Source: Owenia fusiformis
Taxonomy: Eukaryota > Annelida > Polychaeta > Sabellida > Oweniidae
Length of the DNA: 60,000 bases
Assembly: GCA_903813345.2 (NCBI GenBank)
Contig: CAIIXF020000012.1
Span: 8,271,615-8,331,614, forward strand
Direction: 5' to 3'
Shown in pieces: positions 36,301 through 40,995 of the stretch (position 1 is the first letter of the stretch; each line of letters starts with the position of its first letter). The translations under genes were made by a program, and so were the position numbers. The notes beneath the pieces are model-generated. The model saw only the letters and a program-made list of their open reading frames with translations. It did not search any database and had not been told where the DNA came from.

Positions 36301-36517
36301 TCCAATCCCTTATCCCCCAGAACCACCGATTGATTACGAGACAAATGAGGACGAGACAACATCTCAAGAAAATGTCACTTCCCAATCCACACAGAACAGT
36401 CAACAAGATATTGCTGAATTAAAGATGGCGCTTGAATCAACGTTTAGACCTCAATCAAGGGAGACATCTGTGAAAGAGGGTGGAGATGAAAATGACTGGA
36501 ATGAATGGTTGCGATGA
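6242..36517 (+). CDS. Multi-exon type I membrane receptor with two C-type-lectin-like domains (12 exons, 951 aa)
   Basis: Proposed join: 6242-6308, 16744-16873, 17009-17127, 17450-17623, 20405-20551, 29408-29595, 30425-30564, 30951-31177, 31337-31499, 31724-32076, 32317-32517, 35571-36517. Every intron is GT...AG, codon phase carries across every junction, and the total is 2856 nt including TGA. Domain order by residue: signal peptide ~1-22; CTLD1 ~24-205, interrupted by a fibronectin-II-like insert ~118-160; a Trp-rich module ~214-397; CTLD2 ~398-565; Thr-rich stalk ~570-620; transmembrane helix ~633-653; cytoplasmic tail 654-951. CTLDs bind sugars or proteins at the cell surface. Neither CTLD shows the classic EPN or QPD calcium-binding triplet, so a protein ligand or calcium-independent binding is more likely. 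I infer a cell-surface recognition receptor. The ligand and role in immunity or development are unknown. Exons 1 and 8 are the least certain. Confidence 0.75.
6309..12430. other. Intron 1, left part: no recognised exon
   Basis: AT-rich intronic DNA. ORFs here are short and unlike any protein I know. A small fragment of the 'gtcaccacc...ggcattcggcgtc' repeat family lies near 10068-10135; relatives are at 44.0-45.4 kb and 46.8 kb. The block 11705-11840 is GC-rich with the word 'gcgtcgcaacctagaggg' and looks like an interspersed repeat. A cluster of TGTCC words lies at 8598-8830. Confidence 0.4.
12433..13523. mobile_element. Non-autonomous mariner-like element with long TIRs
   Basis: The left end CAGGGTGGTCCAAAAAAAAT and the right end ATTTTTTTTGGACCACCCTG are inverted copies. 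The inverted match continues inward for roughly 170 bp; for example, 'gtttataggtgcaaa' on the left is mirrored by 'tttgcacctataaac' on the right. TA flanks both sides (12431-12432 and 13524-13525). No transposase motif is visible in the 1.09-kb interior. It lies in intron 1 of the receptor gene. Confidence 0.8.
14084..14240 (-). repeat. 9-residue coding-like repeats at the tail of the hAT element
   Basis: A 27-bp unit (tttggcagttcaggtgtgatg plus 6) occurs about three times in tandem with a fourth and fifth degenerate copy. On the minus strand it encodes ITPELPN followed by M/L and D/E, an acidic Pro repeat ending in a stop near 14084. It sits downstream of the dimerisation domain within the element, so it may be the old C-terminal tail of the transposase. 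The plus-strand reading (MFGSSGV repeats) is probably the shadow. Confidence 0.55.
14272..14470 (-). pseudogene. hAT transposase C-terminus, broken
   Basis: Read on the minus strand this gives LEFWKVNGGKHPDVAILVET, then HAIPASSVSSERQFSAAGN, a TAA in place of a codon, and KRARLQPEIVNALLYK. This is the conserved dimerisation region of hAT-family transposases. The internal stop and the loss of the catalytic region show that it is dead. The start coordinate is where similarity becomes readable, not a true start. Confidence 0.85.
15538..16600. repeat. 33-bp minisatellite array (about 31 copies)
   Basis: The unit is 'aaaatagcgagtgatgcgtg' followed by 'atatatgcatttt', 33 bp in all, repeated across about 1.05 kb with point changes and a few indels. 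Because 33 is a multiple of three, the minus strand carries several long open frames that translate as an 11-residue repeat (MHISRITRYFK). In 15700-15970 two unit variants alternate, giving a 66-bp higher-order repeat. The array lies ~150 bp upstream of receptor exon 2. The ORFs are a by-product of repeat length and I do not call them genes. Confidence 0.92.
16744..16873 (+). CDS. Receptor exon 2: start of CTLD1
   Basis: Acceptor tgctgttttcag and donor GTAAGT bound the exon. It encodes CPFGWDFYYEGKCYKL, the standard opening of a C-type-lectin-like domain (Cys-Pro-x-Gly-Trp ... Cys-Tyr), then an Ala-Gln-x-x-Cys helix region and GGHLAK, the usual start of strand 2. Entry is phase 1 and exit phase 2. 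Confidence 0.85.
17009..17127 (+). CDS. Receptor exon 3: middle of CTLD1
   Basis: Acceptor gatttccag and donor GTAAGT. It encodes IETSEELDEIGLQIARRR, then ELWIGGAESLLWGRW, the conserved 'W-I-G' core of a CTLD. It follows directly from the HLAK of exon 2 with the shared Lys codon completed across the intron. The exon exits in phase 1. Confidence 0.85.
17450..17623 (+). CDS. Receptor exon 4: fibronectin-type-II-like insert
   Basis: Acceptor taacttacag and donor GTAAGT, phase 1 on both sides, so the exon could be added or skipped without a frameshift. It encodes CIFPFKDSGSWSYSC, then a third Cys in TYC and a fourth in GSC. The four cysteines and the C-x-x-P-F start match the fibronectin type II pattern, but the Trp before the third Cys is Tyr and the spacing is one residue short. 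FnII units usually bind collagen or gelatin; whether this one does is unknown. It appears to interrupt CTLD1. Three N-glycosylation sequons (NDT, NGT, NIT) are present. Confidence 0.75.
17624..20404. other. Intron 4: no recognised exon
   Basis: AT-rich DNA with no convincing exon or intact element. An ORF at 18686-18877 is open for 63 codons but resembles nothing I know and lacks good splice sites. At 20308-20372 there is a fragment ('aatccagaatcaaatacttt') whose reverse complement recurs near 37372-37415, so this is an interspersed repeat ending just before exon 5. Confidence 0.4.
20405..20551 (+). CDS. Receptor exon 5: end of CTLD1
   Basis: Acceptor gtatactttcag and donor G|GTATGG, phase 1 on both sides, matching exon 4 and exon 6. 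The frame is open and encodes ELPHDRRLSLTNKL, then VYYMSGLRTKHTRL and STYLCEVE. The final 'Y-L-C-E' is the standard end of a CTLD, so this exon closes the domain opened by exons 2-3. It is short and buried between repeats. I found it from the phase match and the closing Cys-Glu. Confidence 0.72.
20552..22016. other. Intron 5, left part: tandem duplicated repeat
   Basis: This stretch is mostly the duplicated repeat listed at 20697-21622. Beyond it, 21623-22016 holds an inverted scrap of the same repeat (ccaaaccgagacttgtcttt, near 21635) and otherwise nothing recognised. Confidence 0.5.
20697..21622. repeat. Two tandem copies of a ~465-bp repeat
   Basis: Copy 1 (about 20697-21162) and copy 2 (about 21163-21622) share long identical stretches, including 'ggaaccggccacaa', 'ttgcgtgcgcc' and 'gacaagtctcggtttggag'. 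Part of the same family recurs at about 58168-58325. Copies differ by small indels, so the duplication is not fresh. No coding capacity is seen. Confidence 0.85.
22017..22022 (-). terminator. Polyadenylation signal of the BtaA-like gene
   Basis: TTTATT on the plus strand is AATAAA on the minus strand, 45 bp beyond the stop codon of the minus-strand gene. The position is typical for a short 3' UTR. Confidence 0.6.
22067..23428 (-). CDS. BtaA/DUF3419-like SAM-dependent 3-amino-3-carboxypropyltransferase, two exons (417 aa)
   Basis: Exon 1 is 23255-23428 and exon 2 is 22067-23146, with a 108-bp intron (donor GTAGGT, acceptor ttttag, phase 0). The splice fuses LLFSQ to NYIDMCKV, restoring the 'LFSQ..(E)D' opening typical of the family. 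A Rossmann-type SAM site follows: GDRILTVAANGTHA (residues ~75-87) and the acidic strand end VIAVDIN (~99-105). Later motifs FWDNSVQAIKEGVLFYGEFE and PQWRNAHRVIAKNPFF match the family. Bacterial BtaA moves the aminocarboxypropyl group of SAM to diacylglycerol, the first step to the betaine lipid DGTS. No BtaB-type methylase domain is attached. The first 28 residues are basic without acidic residues, which could suit organelle targeting. Membership is well supported; the animal substrate is inference. Confidence 0.85.
23147..23254 (-). other. Intron of the BtaA-like gene
   Basis: A 108-bp intron between GTAGGT and ttttag on the minus strand, phase 0. It shows that this gene is a spliced eukaryotic gene and not bacterial contamination. 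Confidence 0.8.
23514..23560. mobile_element. Single mariner-type end (truncated element)
   Basis: 'TACAGGGTGTTCCAAAACTT' has the form of a Tc1/mariner inverted terminal repeat with its TA, but no matching right end is visible nearby. It may be a truncated insertion just upstream of the BtaA-like gene start. Confidence 0.4.
23698..23925. repeat. Three tandem copies of a ~76-bp unit
   Basis: The unit 'ttagtttgtttaatcttaga' through 'tatttggtattgcataata' occurs three times with few mismatches, starting near 23701, 23778 and 23854. The high identity suggests recent expansion. It is upstream of the BtaA-like gene. Confidence 0.85.
24219..25238 (+). mobile_element. Decayed mariner-type transposon
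   Basis: Left end CAGGTCGTTTAATAAGTATT and right end AATACTTATTGAACGCCCTG are inverted copies, flanked by TA on both sides (24217-24218 and 25239-25240). The inverted match extends inward roughly 80 bp. The plus strand at 24695-24955 encodes a mariner transposase C-terminal region. It interrupts copy A of the local duplication, so it came after that duplication or into only one copy. Confidence 0.85.
24695..24955 (+). pseudogene. Mariner transposase C-terminal fragment
   Basis: The frame reads LPHAAYFPDKAPPDFVVFAP followed by VKRDLRG, the eroded form of the mariner motif 'H..YSPDLAP.D..LF..LK..L.G'. The catalytic Asp-Asp region upstream is not recognisable. A ~60-bp piece (gatctgagaggaatatyg...tctgcagt) occurs twice, near 24530 and 24775, showing an internal duplication. 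The copy is inactive. Confidence 0.75.
26234..26280 (+). pseudogene. Dead partial copy of receptor exon 6
   Basis: After a preserved 'tgcttttgcag' acceptor, 47 bp match the start of exon 6 (29408 on) almost exactly. The first full codon, TGG (Trp) in the true exon, is TAG here, and similarity ends after 'cctttcacaact'. The exon copy is therefore truncated and carries a stop. Confidence 0.9.
26939..27830 (-). pseudogene. LINE ORF2 C-terminal fragment with zinc-knuckle-like motif
   Basis: About 297 codons are open on the minus strand. The frame starts at TIFNSMVMPALLHGCPTW, which fits the end of a reverse transcriptase thumb region, and later has CKLCTLEVKDTMHHRLLLC, the C-x2-C...H...C motif at the C terminus of many LINE ORF2 proteins. 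The ten residues before this (MPISMVSFFP) come from the inserted foldback element and are not LINE sequence. The catalytic YxDD region is absent. Confidence 0.75.
27831..28820. mobile_element. Palindromic foldback transposon made of two Tc1/mariner-like 3' halves
   Basis: AGGGTGACCGG at the left is mirrored by CCGGTCACCCT at the right, and the inverted match extends over ~280 bp or more of each arm. The left arm on the minus strand (28189-27989) reads PPDFFLWGNLKDNVYQNNPE. The right arm on the plus strand (about 28450 on) reads ADFFLYGYLKDNLYQNNPQ. Both are the same C-terminal part of a Tc1/mariner-like transposase. The element is therefore two 3' ends head to head, with no 5' half and no active gene. 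Confidence 0.82.
29408..29595 (+). CDS. Receptor exon 6: first part of Trp-rich extracellular module
   Basis: Acceptor attgcttttgcag and donor GTAAGG; phase 1 in, phase 0 out. It encodes DWSMVFKAVTGVPFTTGLND, then TWFSNATVNQDLPLHQ and VINLWHQKRIEW. The pattern 'W..VFK...G' with a later 'W' before a beta strand recalls a module I know only from unnamed invertebrate extracellular proteins. Two sequons (NDT, NAT) are present. Confidence 0.8.
30425..30564 (+). CDS. Receptor exon 7: middle of Trp-rich module
   Basis: Acceptor ccctttccag and donor GTAAGT; phase 0 in, phase 2 out. It encodes VKLSLFKDGVEVFNLTFLTQ and NRKNWFKADFLIYPRLEHG. The 'V.L.L.KDG..V..L.F' strand followed by 'NWF' is the best conserved part of the module. 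Confidence 0.8.
30836..30947. mobile_element. 112-bp mariner-type MITE abutting exon 8
   Basis: The left end CAGGTGTCCCGTACGG and the right end, read in reverse (CAGGGTGTCCATGAAG), are similar, and TA flanks both (30834-30835 and 30948-30949). A word 'tcatagcaaatacat' occurs both just outside and inside the left end, so the boundaries are not fully clean. Confidence 0.45.
30951..31177 (+). CDS. Receptor exon 8: end of Trp-rich module
   Basis: Acceptor accctgtag (weak) and donor T|GTAAGT; phase 2 in, phase 1 out. This acceptor is the only one I found that keeps the frame with exon 7. It encodes ILCCSTGLSTFLITNQNAVE, then GNCSMDSIFIVSDSRHC and a closing EADVFTISVIEC. The order 'F.I....GC..D..W/F..V.D...C' fits the second half of the module begun in exons 6-7. 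Confidence 0.68.
31337..31499 (+). CDS. Receptor exon 9: first half of CTLD2
   Basis: Acceptor ttttactag and donor GTATGT; phase 1 in, phase 2 out. It encodes CARGWYHYRGSCYKRF, WESSETCRLQGGHLLSVTS, and a Glu-Tyr-Asp helix, the canonical start of a C-type-lectin-like domain. The preceding 159-bp intron is open in the same frame, so unspliced RNA would still be coding. Confidence 0.88.
31724..32076 (+). CDS. Receptor exon 10: second half of CTLD2, heavily glycosylated insert
   Basis: Acceptor cacattttag and donor G|GTATGA; phase 2 in, phase 1 out. It encodes YWTGLNDIENEGDFGWQDGS and VWATDEPYKN, then an insert rich in Asn and Thr, and ends PEWMTANCSEQHHFVCEYE. The 'EPN/QPD' site reads EPY and the 'WND' site reads WMTAN, so classic calcium-dependent sugar binding is doubtful. 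Six N-glycosylation sequons (NIT, NAT, NDT, NET, NET, NCS) fall between the EP site and the last Cys. Confidence 0.88.
32317..32517 (+). CDS. Receptor exon 11: Thr-rich stalk
   Basis: Acceptor ttatttccag and donor G|GTGAGT, phase 1 on both sides. It encodes ENNNGTEGYITTQEPTTTEL and further Thr-rich sequence, a likely O-glycosylated stalk, then a Pro-containing linker and ATGGAVFG, which begins the membrane segment. Two sequons (NGT, NIT) are present. Confidence 0.85.
32879..33018. mobile_element. 140-bp MITE with 3-bp TAA duplication (Harbinger-like)
   Basis: TGCCTTGGTCACATTT at the left and AAATGTGACCCAGGCA at the right are inverted copies with one mismatch, and TAA flanks both sides (32876-32878 and 33019-33021). 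The centre is also partly palindromic, with 'actcaatcggcc' mirrored by 'ggccgattgagt'. Three-bp TWA duplications are typical of PIF/Harbinger elements. Confidence 0.72.
33330..34645. mobile_element. Helitron-like non-autonomous element with microsatellite and eight ~145-bp core repeats
   Basis: The left end holds CCCACCGAAC (near 33339), mirrored by GTTCGGTGGG (near 34604). A (GTCC)n microsatellite follows at 33376-33420. Then a unit containing 'caaaatggcggccatttt' recurs near 33530, 33676, 33820, 33965, 34110, 34255, 34401 and 34510, about 145 bp apart. The right end has a small hairpin (ctccgtggag) and finishes in CTAG. This plan matches the pearl/HINE-type Helitron derivatives known from bivalves. 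ORFs at 33292-33859 are repeat artefacts. Confidence 0.7.
35571..36517 (+). CDS. Receptor exon 12: transmembrane helix and cytoplasmic tail
   Basis: Acceptor ttgattttccag, phase 1 in; ends at TGA. With the end of exon 11 it forms a helix (GGAFGSALLIIVAVVIVL) followed by a CC pair and a basic run (RRRHHKKKKKLL), the usual stop-transfer and possible palmitoylation site. The ~298-residue tail is hydrophilic with no enzyme domain. Possible docking sites are VVYELRD, MVYYNQEI (includes a Y-x-N Grb2-type motif) and the Pro-rich NPIPYPPEPPIDYE. It ends in an acidic DENDWNEWLR. Signalling through adaptors is inference. Confidence 0.85.
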
Positions 36518-36934
36518 CAGATATTATATAATATGTACGTTTACCATCATACATCTGAATGTGAAACATTGAACATAAATGTACTTAAACAGCCCTACTG
36601 ATAATTTCATGAGTTAATCGACACTGTACTTTGGATCTTTACACCGAAAGCAAAACATTGAGTTTACTTGACATTTGTTATTCATATACATATAGGAGAC
36701 CTTCCAAATGAATATTGCAGGTTTTCGCTAAACAGTTCTATCGATATCGATTAATTTGACATATTTTTTACGATAGTATGTAGTTTCTATGAGCGTTTCC
36801 ACTGTGACATATCTGCTTATTACAGAGACCCCCTTGACTTTATCACGATTCGGTGAATATCCTATATCAAATAATGGAAATACTAAATCGTGCGGCATTG
36901 AGACCAGTTTTAAAATAACTTCATGACATTTTGA

Positions 36935-36940
36935 AATAAA
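36935..36940 (+). terminator. Candidate polyadenylation signal of receptor gene
   Basis: AATAAA lies 418 bp past the receptor stop codon, followed by a T-containing region. It is the first full hexamer I noted downstream. AATAAA is common in AT-rich DNA, so this is only plausible. Confidence 0.35.
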
Positions 36941-38111
36941 AATTGTTATTGATCAAAACATCAAAAACCGGGAGGTGATTCATACACTTGTTGAGGGGGA
37001 AAAGGGACATATATACGATTTTTCAAAAGCAAAACTATTCCAGGTGTAAAAGAATAGGAGGTCCTATTAATTTATGGTCCTACTCTCCATTGATTTATAT
37101 TGTGACCTCTTTCTATTATGATCTTATACACAATCAGGGCCAGTAAGGGCTTTTGAAAGGGGGACCATAATCCCTTGGGGACCATCATTTCTTTCACACC
37201 GGCATCCCTCATCGGAAAGTAGTATATGCAGTATCATGGGATGATAAATGATATTGGCGTATTGATATCGGTCTACTTTCTGAGGTACAGTACATGTACA
37301 TGTAAGTGTATATTTTGTTCAATTTCATGAAGCAATAAACAATGATTTGTAGCAAACTGAATGTATAACAGGATCTTAAGAGGTTCTGGACAAATCATTT
37401 GATTCTGGACTTGACATATTTTTTTTCCAACGAAATCACATCCAAGGGTTGAATTTTTATTGGATATTTAGAGAGCGAGTCCTGTATTGATTTCAATAAA
37501 AAGGTTAAAATAGAACGCTATTTGAGAGTTAATCTTATACTTTCATTACATTGATAAATTAAGGCAAATTCTGAAAAATTTTAAAGTGCATTTTTTATGA
37601 AATATTATCCAAGTATTTAGATGAAACGGTCTTATTTAAATACAAATCATAACATGATGATATTTTTTCATAAAATATTTCTTCAAGAAATTCAATTGAA
37701 GGCTCAAGATAAAACGAGCTAATTTAGGTGAAAACCCTTACATGATGATGTGTTTTCATGACTTCTTTCATAAAATTCCATCAAGGGGTGAAAATAAAAT
37801 GATCGAATTTAAGTGATTTAAGGATCACGAGGATAGGTTTTCTTGGATATTTTCTATGAAATCCCATCCAGTGGTCAAGGTAAAACTTTTATTTGGTATA
37901 TTTGGTCACGTGTTCGAACCCATAGAACCATATAGGAACGTCATTTTGAATGTTACGTGATAAATCCATATAAGGCTTTTAGAACAATGTGGGGAAAGAT
38001 GAAGGGAAACCCCTGACACCTGTTCACGATTTTATCCGAACGTTCATCGGATCATTTCGGTTTTTATGCACTTCATTATTTTACCGAAGTTTGCCGATTC
38101 GATTCGTCGTA

Positions 38112-38475
38112 TTTCGGAATATTGGGGACAATTTTATACTCCATTGGGAGTATTTTTAATCTACTTCTTATTACGAAGATTCCCGAACCTTGTTCGGATT
38201 ATTCCGGATTTTCTGACCTACTTCATCTACCGAGATTTAACGAGTTTACATTCGGCTCATTTCGGAATCCTGGTGACAATTTTATACTCCATTGGAGTAT
38301 TTTTGATCTACTTCTTATGACGAAGATTTCCGAACCTTGTTCGGATTAATCCGGATTTTCTGACCTACTTCATCTACCGAGATTTAACGAGTTTACATTC
38401 GTCTCATTTCGGAATCCTGGTGACAATTTTATACTCCATTGGAGTATTTTTGATCTACTTTTTCTGGATTTTGCC
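38112..38475. repeat. 148-bp tandem repeat, about 2.5 copies
   Basis: Units start with 'tttcggaat' at 38112, 38260 and 38407 and include 'gacaattttatactccattg' and 'gaaccttgttcggatta'. The third is cut after ~70 bp. Each unit contains short inverted words (ccgaaccttgttcgg). The ORFs here are repeat-derived. Confidence 0.85.
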
Positions 38476-38879
38476 CTACTTATTATATCTTTACAACAAG
38501 CAAATCAAAAAATTCGCCATGAACGGGTCTCGATCGACTAACCTAGAGCATGGAAGCTAGGCACGTTAGCCATGAGGCTAACGTGCAACCGATACGAAAG
38601 GATAAAAGTATTATATATTTATACCGAGCGTCAATTCAAAATGATCTTCACTTTTGACTGCACGTAAACACAACTCGTCAGTTGTATCCAGAATAGATGA
38701 ACGCCTATGGTACTAGTGAATAACCAAGTCCCAGGCGAGTGGTTCGCACCCCACCGTGATATGTTATTTTTGCTTTTTTAATACGACAGAAAGGAGCAAG
38801 GTCACTGGCATGTAGCGGTCCTGATATCGATACATTCTACACGCAATAAAACCAGATACAGTCCATCTTTTAACGAAAG

Positions 38880-39060
38880 TGTCACTTTGCCGTCCGCCGT
38901 ACACTCCTTTGCCGTGCGAGTGCGATACCCTTGTTTTACTTGAGCGGCGCGGTCGCTTCGCGTGTGTGACTACCTCGCGTTTACCTTGCTTTGCGACAGG
39001 ACTTAACCCGCGAACCGTTCGTGCTTACATAGCTTAACGCCAGTGTTGCCTTCGCTCAAC
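38880..39060. other. CpG-rich patch
   Basis: CpG words such as 'ccgtccgccg', 'gagcggcgcggtcgcttcgcg' in part, and 'aacccgcgaaccgttcg' are packed into ~180 bp of otherwise AT-rich DNA. This could be an unmethylated promoter-like island or an old repeat. No exon is seen beside it. Confidence 0.35.
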
Positions 39061-39372
39061 GATTGTATACGCATATTAATTAAACTAAACCTACATTATT
39101 TTTCATTTACATATGTAGTAGAGACTATATTAACTCAACTTTCAGACAAGATTTTAGTGTTGCGTTTTTCTCAGTTTCAATGAATATTTGATTCGTCTAA
39201 TCTGTTTTGAAAAAGAATACAATTAAAGTGATTACGGATCATTCCATTTCACATTGGTCCAGTGGCACACATGTACAAACATTTGAAGCAGTTGTATACG
39301 CTTTTCGGTGATTTAATTTTTTTTAAAATTACGTTTATTAATAAGTCGACAGGAATGTTACGCCTATTCTTC

Positions 39373-39636
39373 TTACAGTAGTTTCGTGCGCGTGTGTACA
39401 GTCCCGGAGTAGTTTTGATGAATTAACCTTTTTGGGGGGACGTGCTCTAGTTGCACTCCGGCCTTCAATACTACATCATACACGGCCGGTCGGCTCTGAC
39501 GAAACCCAGAGCAATATAGCAACCATGTTACAGTCTGAATCCACTTTTCTGGCTCTAAACAAGCCATTTGAGAAACTGCATTAATCGGTCTATAATTCTG
39601 CAATTTGTCGTCGGAATTCTTAATAAATAACACCAT
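39373..39636 (-). other. Unrecognised 87-codon ORF, possible exon or repeat
   Basis: The minus-strand frame includes SQMACLEPEKWIQTVTWLL and SGFRQSRPAVYDVVLKAG, with composition unlike the random AT-rich ORFs around it. I do not recognise any domain and see no clear splice partner. It could be an exon of an unseen gene, a decayed element or chance. Confidence 0.25.
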
Positions 39637-39902
39637 GGTTTAGCTCGGAACGATAGCTTCCCGATGGTAAAAAAAATAAATTGAGGGAGGGACAGGAAAC
39701 CCAGGGGTTCATATTTATTATATGTTCACGTACAAGTTCTCTAAAATACGTGTACATGTAGCTAGCCTCTCTGTTTCTACGTACTCAACATCCTGTAAAT
39801 GCACAAACTGTACAAAGAATATCCGTATTTAATTCATCTTTTTAAAGTACTAAAAATTCCGGATTTCAAATTCGAATTAAATCCTATATAACATCCATAG
39901 TA

Positions 39903-40993
39903 CGAGGGGTGATCCAAAAGTCTTGGACGCCCTGCTCTAATTATGTTGGTTTTTGATAAAATTACTTTAAACTTTCCAATAATAAAGACCAACAACTTAA
40001 CTACTTTGTGTGTTAATTTCATGGAGAAATTATATATTTGATGTAGTTTTCTAGATAGTTTTTAATATAGGGACCCTGCCACCCGGAACGGCATACGCAC
40101 ATGACAACTTTCAGCCTTAAATGTTCCCACCATTTCACTTGTTTCACAAGTCTTGACCACTATCTTCCTTTGAATTTTGAATGTTAAACCATGTTAGTTT
40201 ACTTCCTTTGTTATTAGGCAATCAATTAATTGTGTTTTAAATATCATGTCATATATGACAATGGCTGTATATGCCAAATTCTAAGAAAATGAATCCAGAC
40301 AAGCAACCCTCGTTCTGGTATCATTTTCGGTCCAAGATGGCTGCTGAAATGGAGAACATGAAATAAATCAAAGTAGAACAAAGTATACTACAAGATATTC
40401 TCACTTTTATTGACCTTGAGCAGCTACCATATGCACGATATAGTCTAGATATGGCTCTGTGTGATTTTCTTCCTTTTCTGAAGTTGAAAGAAGGGTTGAA
40501 AGAAAATGATTTTTACTCATTGGATGATGTTTAGAGTGGCACTCCAGCAGCATTTGTATCACATAAGCAATGGCGCTTTCATAAATGTCTTTCATTCATT
40601 GGTAAAGCGGTATGAAAAATGTGTTCAAATTTGTGAAAATATATTGAAAAGAAGGTCTTGATATGTGAAGATGATGATGGCAGATGACACTCAGATTGAA
40701 AATCGGAAAATCTCTCATATCATGACTGGTGTTAGGTTGTGTACCTGCACCTAAAGTATTTGCCATATTATAACAGTTGTGACGTGATTTACTATATTCA
40801 AATACCGTTCCGGGTGGCCGCGACCCGGTATTAAAAACTATTCAGAAAAGTAGCTAAAATATATCATTTTCTGTTGAAACTTATGCACAAAGTTGTTAAA
40901 ACGTTGATCTTTATTATCTGAAAGTTTCATGTAATTGTATTAGAAAATAGCAAAGTTAGAGCGGGGCGTCCAAGACTTTTGGATCACCCCTCG
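39903..40993 (+). mobile_element. Decayed mariner-type transposon with long TIRs
   Basis: CGAGGGGTGATCCAAAAGTC at the left is mirrored by GACTTTTGGATCACCCCTCG at the right, with TA on both sides (39901-39902 and 40994-40995). The inverted match reaches ~190 bp inward, including 'gccacccggaacggcata' on the left and its mirror on the right. The plus strand near 40418-40660 encodes a broken transposase. Confidence 0.88.
40418..40660 (+). pseudogene. Mariner transposase C-terminal fragment with stops
   Basis: Read on the plus strand it gives YARYSLDMALCDFLPFLKLK and then KENDFYSLDDV before a stop, the eroded mariner motif 'YSPDLA.CDFFLF..LK.....F.S'. At least two in-frame stops follow, so the gene is dead. 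Confidence 0.7.
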
Positions 40994-40995
40994 TA

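Larger units (their letters stand above)
36518..39902. other. 3' flank of receptor gene with degenerate repeats and a CpG-rich patch
   Basis: After the 3' UTR candidate, 37370-37900 contains diverged tandem-like units around 'catgatgatgtgttttcatgac' and 'aattccatcaaggggtgaa'; related sequence is at 58040-58165. 38112-38475 is a 148-bp tandem repeat. 38880-39060 is CpG-rich. An unrecognised 87-codon minus ORF lies at 39373-39636. Confidence 0.45.

Noticed and set aside
38517-38600. tRNA gene or tRNA-derived SINE on the minus strand
   Set aside because: A B-box-like GATCGAGAC and a hairpin (gttagcc/ggctaac) are present, but the anticodon stem, T stem and acceptor stem do not pair as in a tRNA.
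38700-38765. tRNA-like 'gtggttcgcacccca' T-arm
   Set aside because: The pairing of the arm looks right but no A box, anticodon arm or acceptor stem fits around it.
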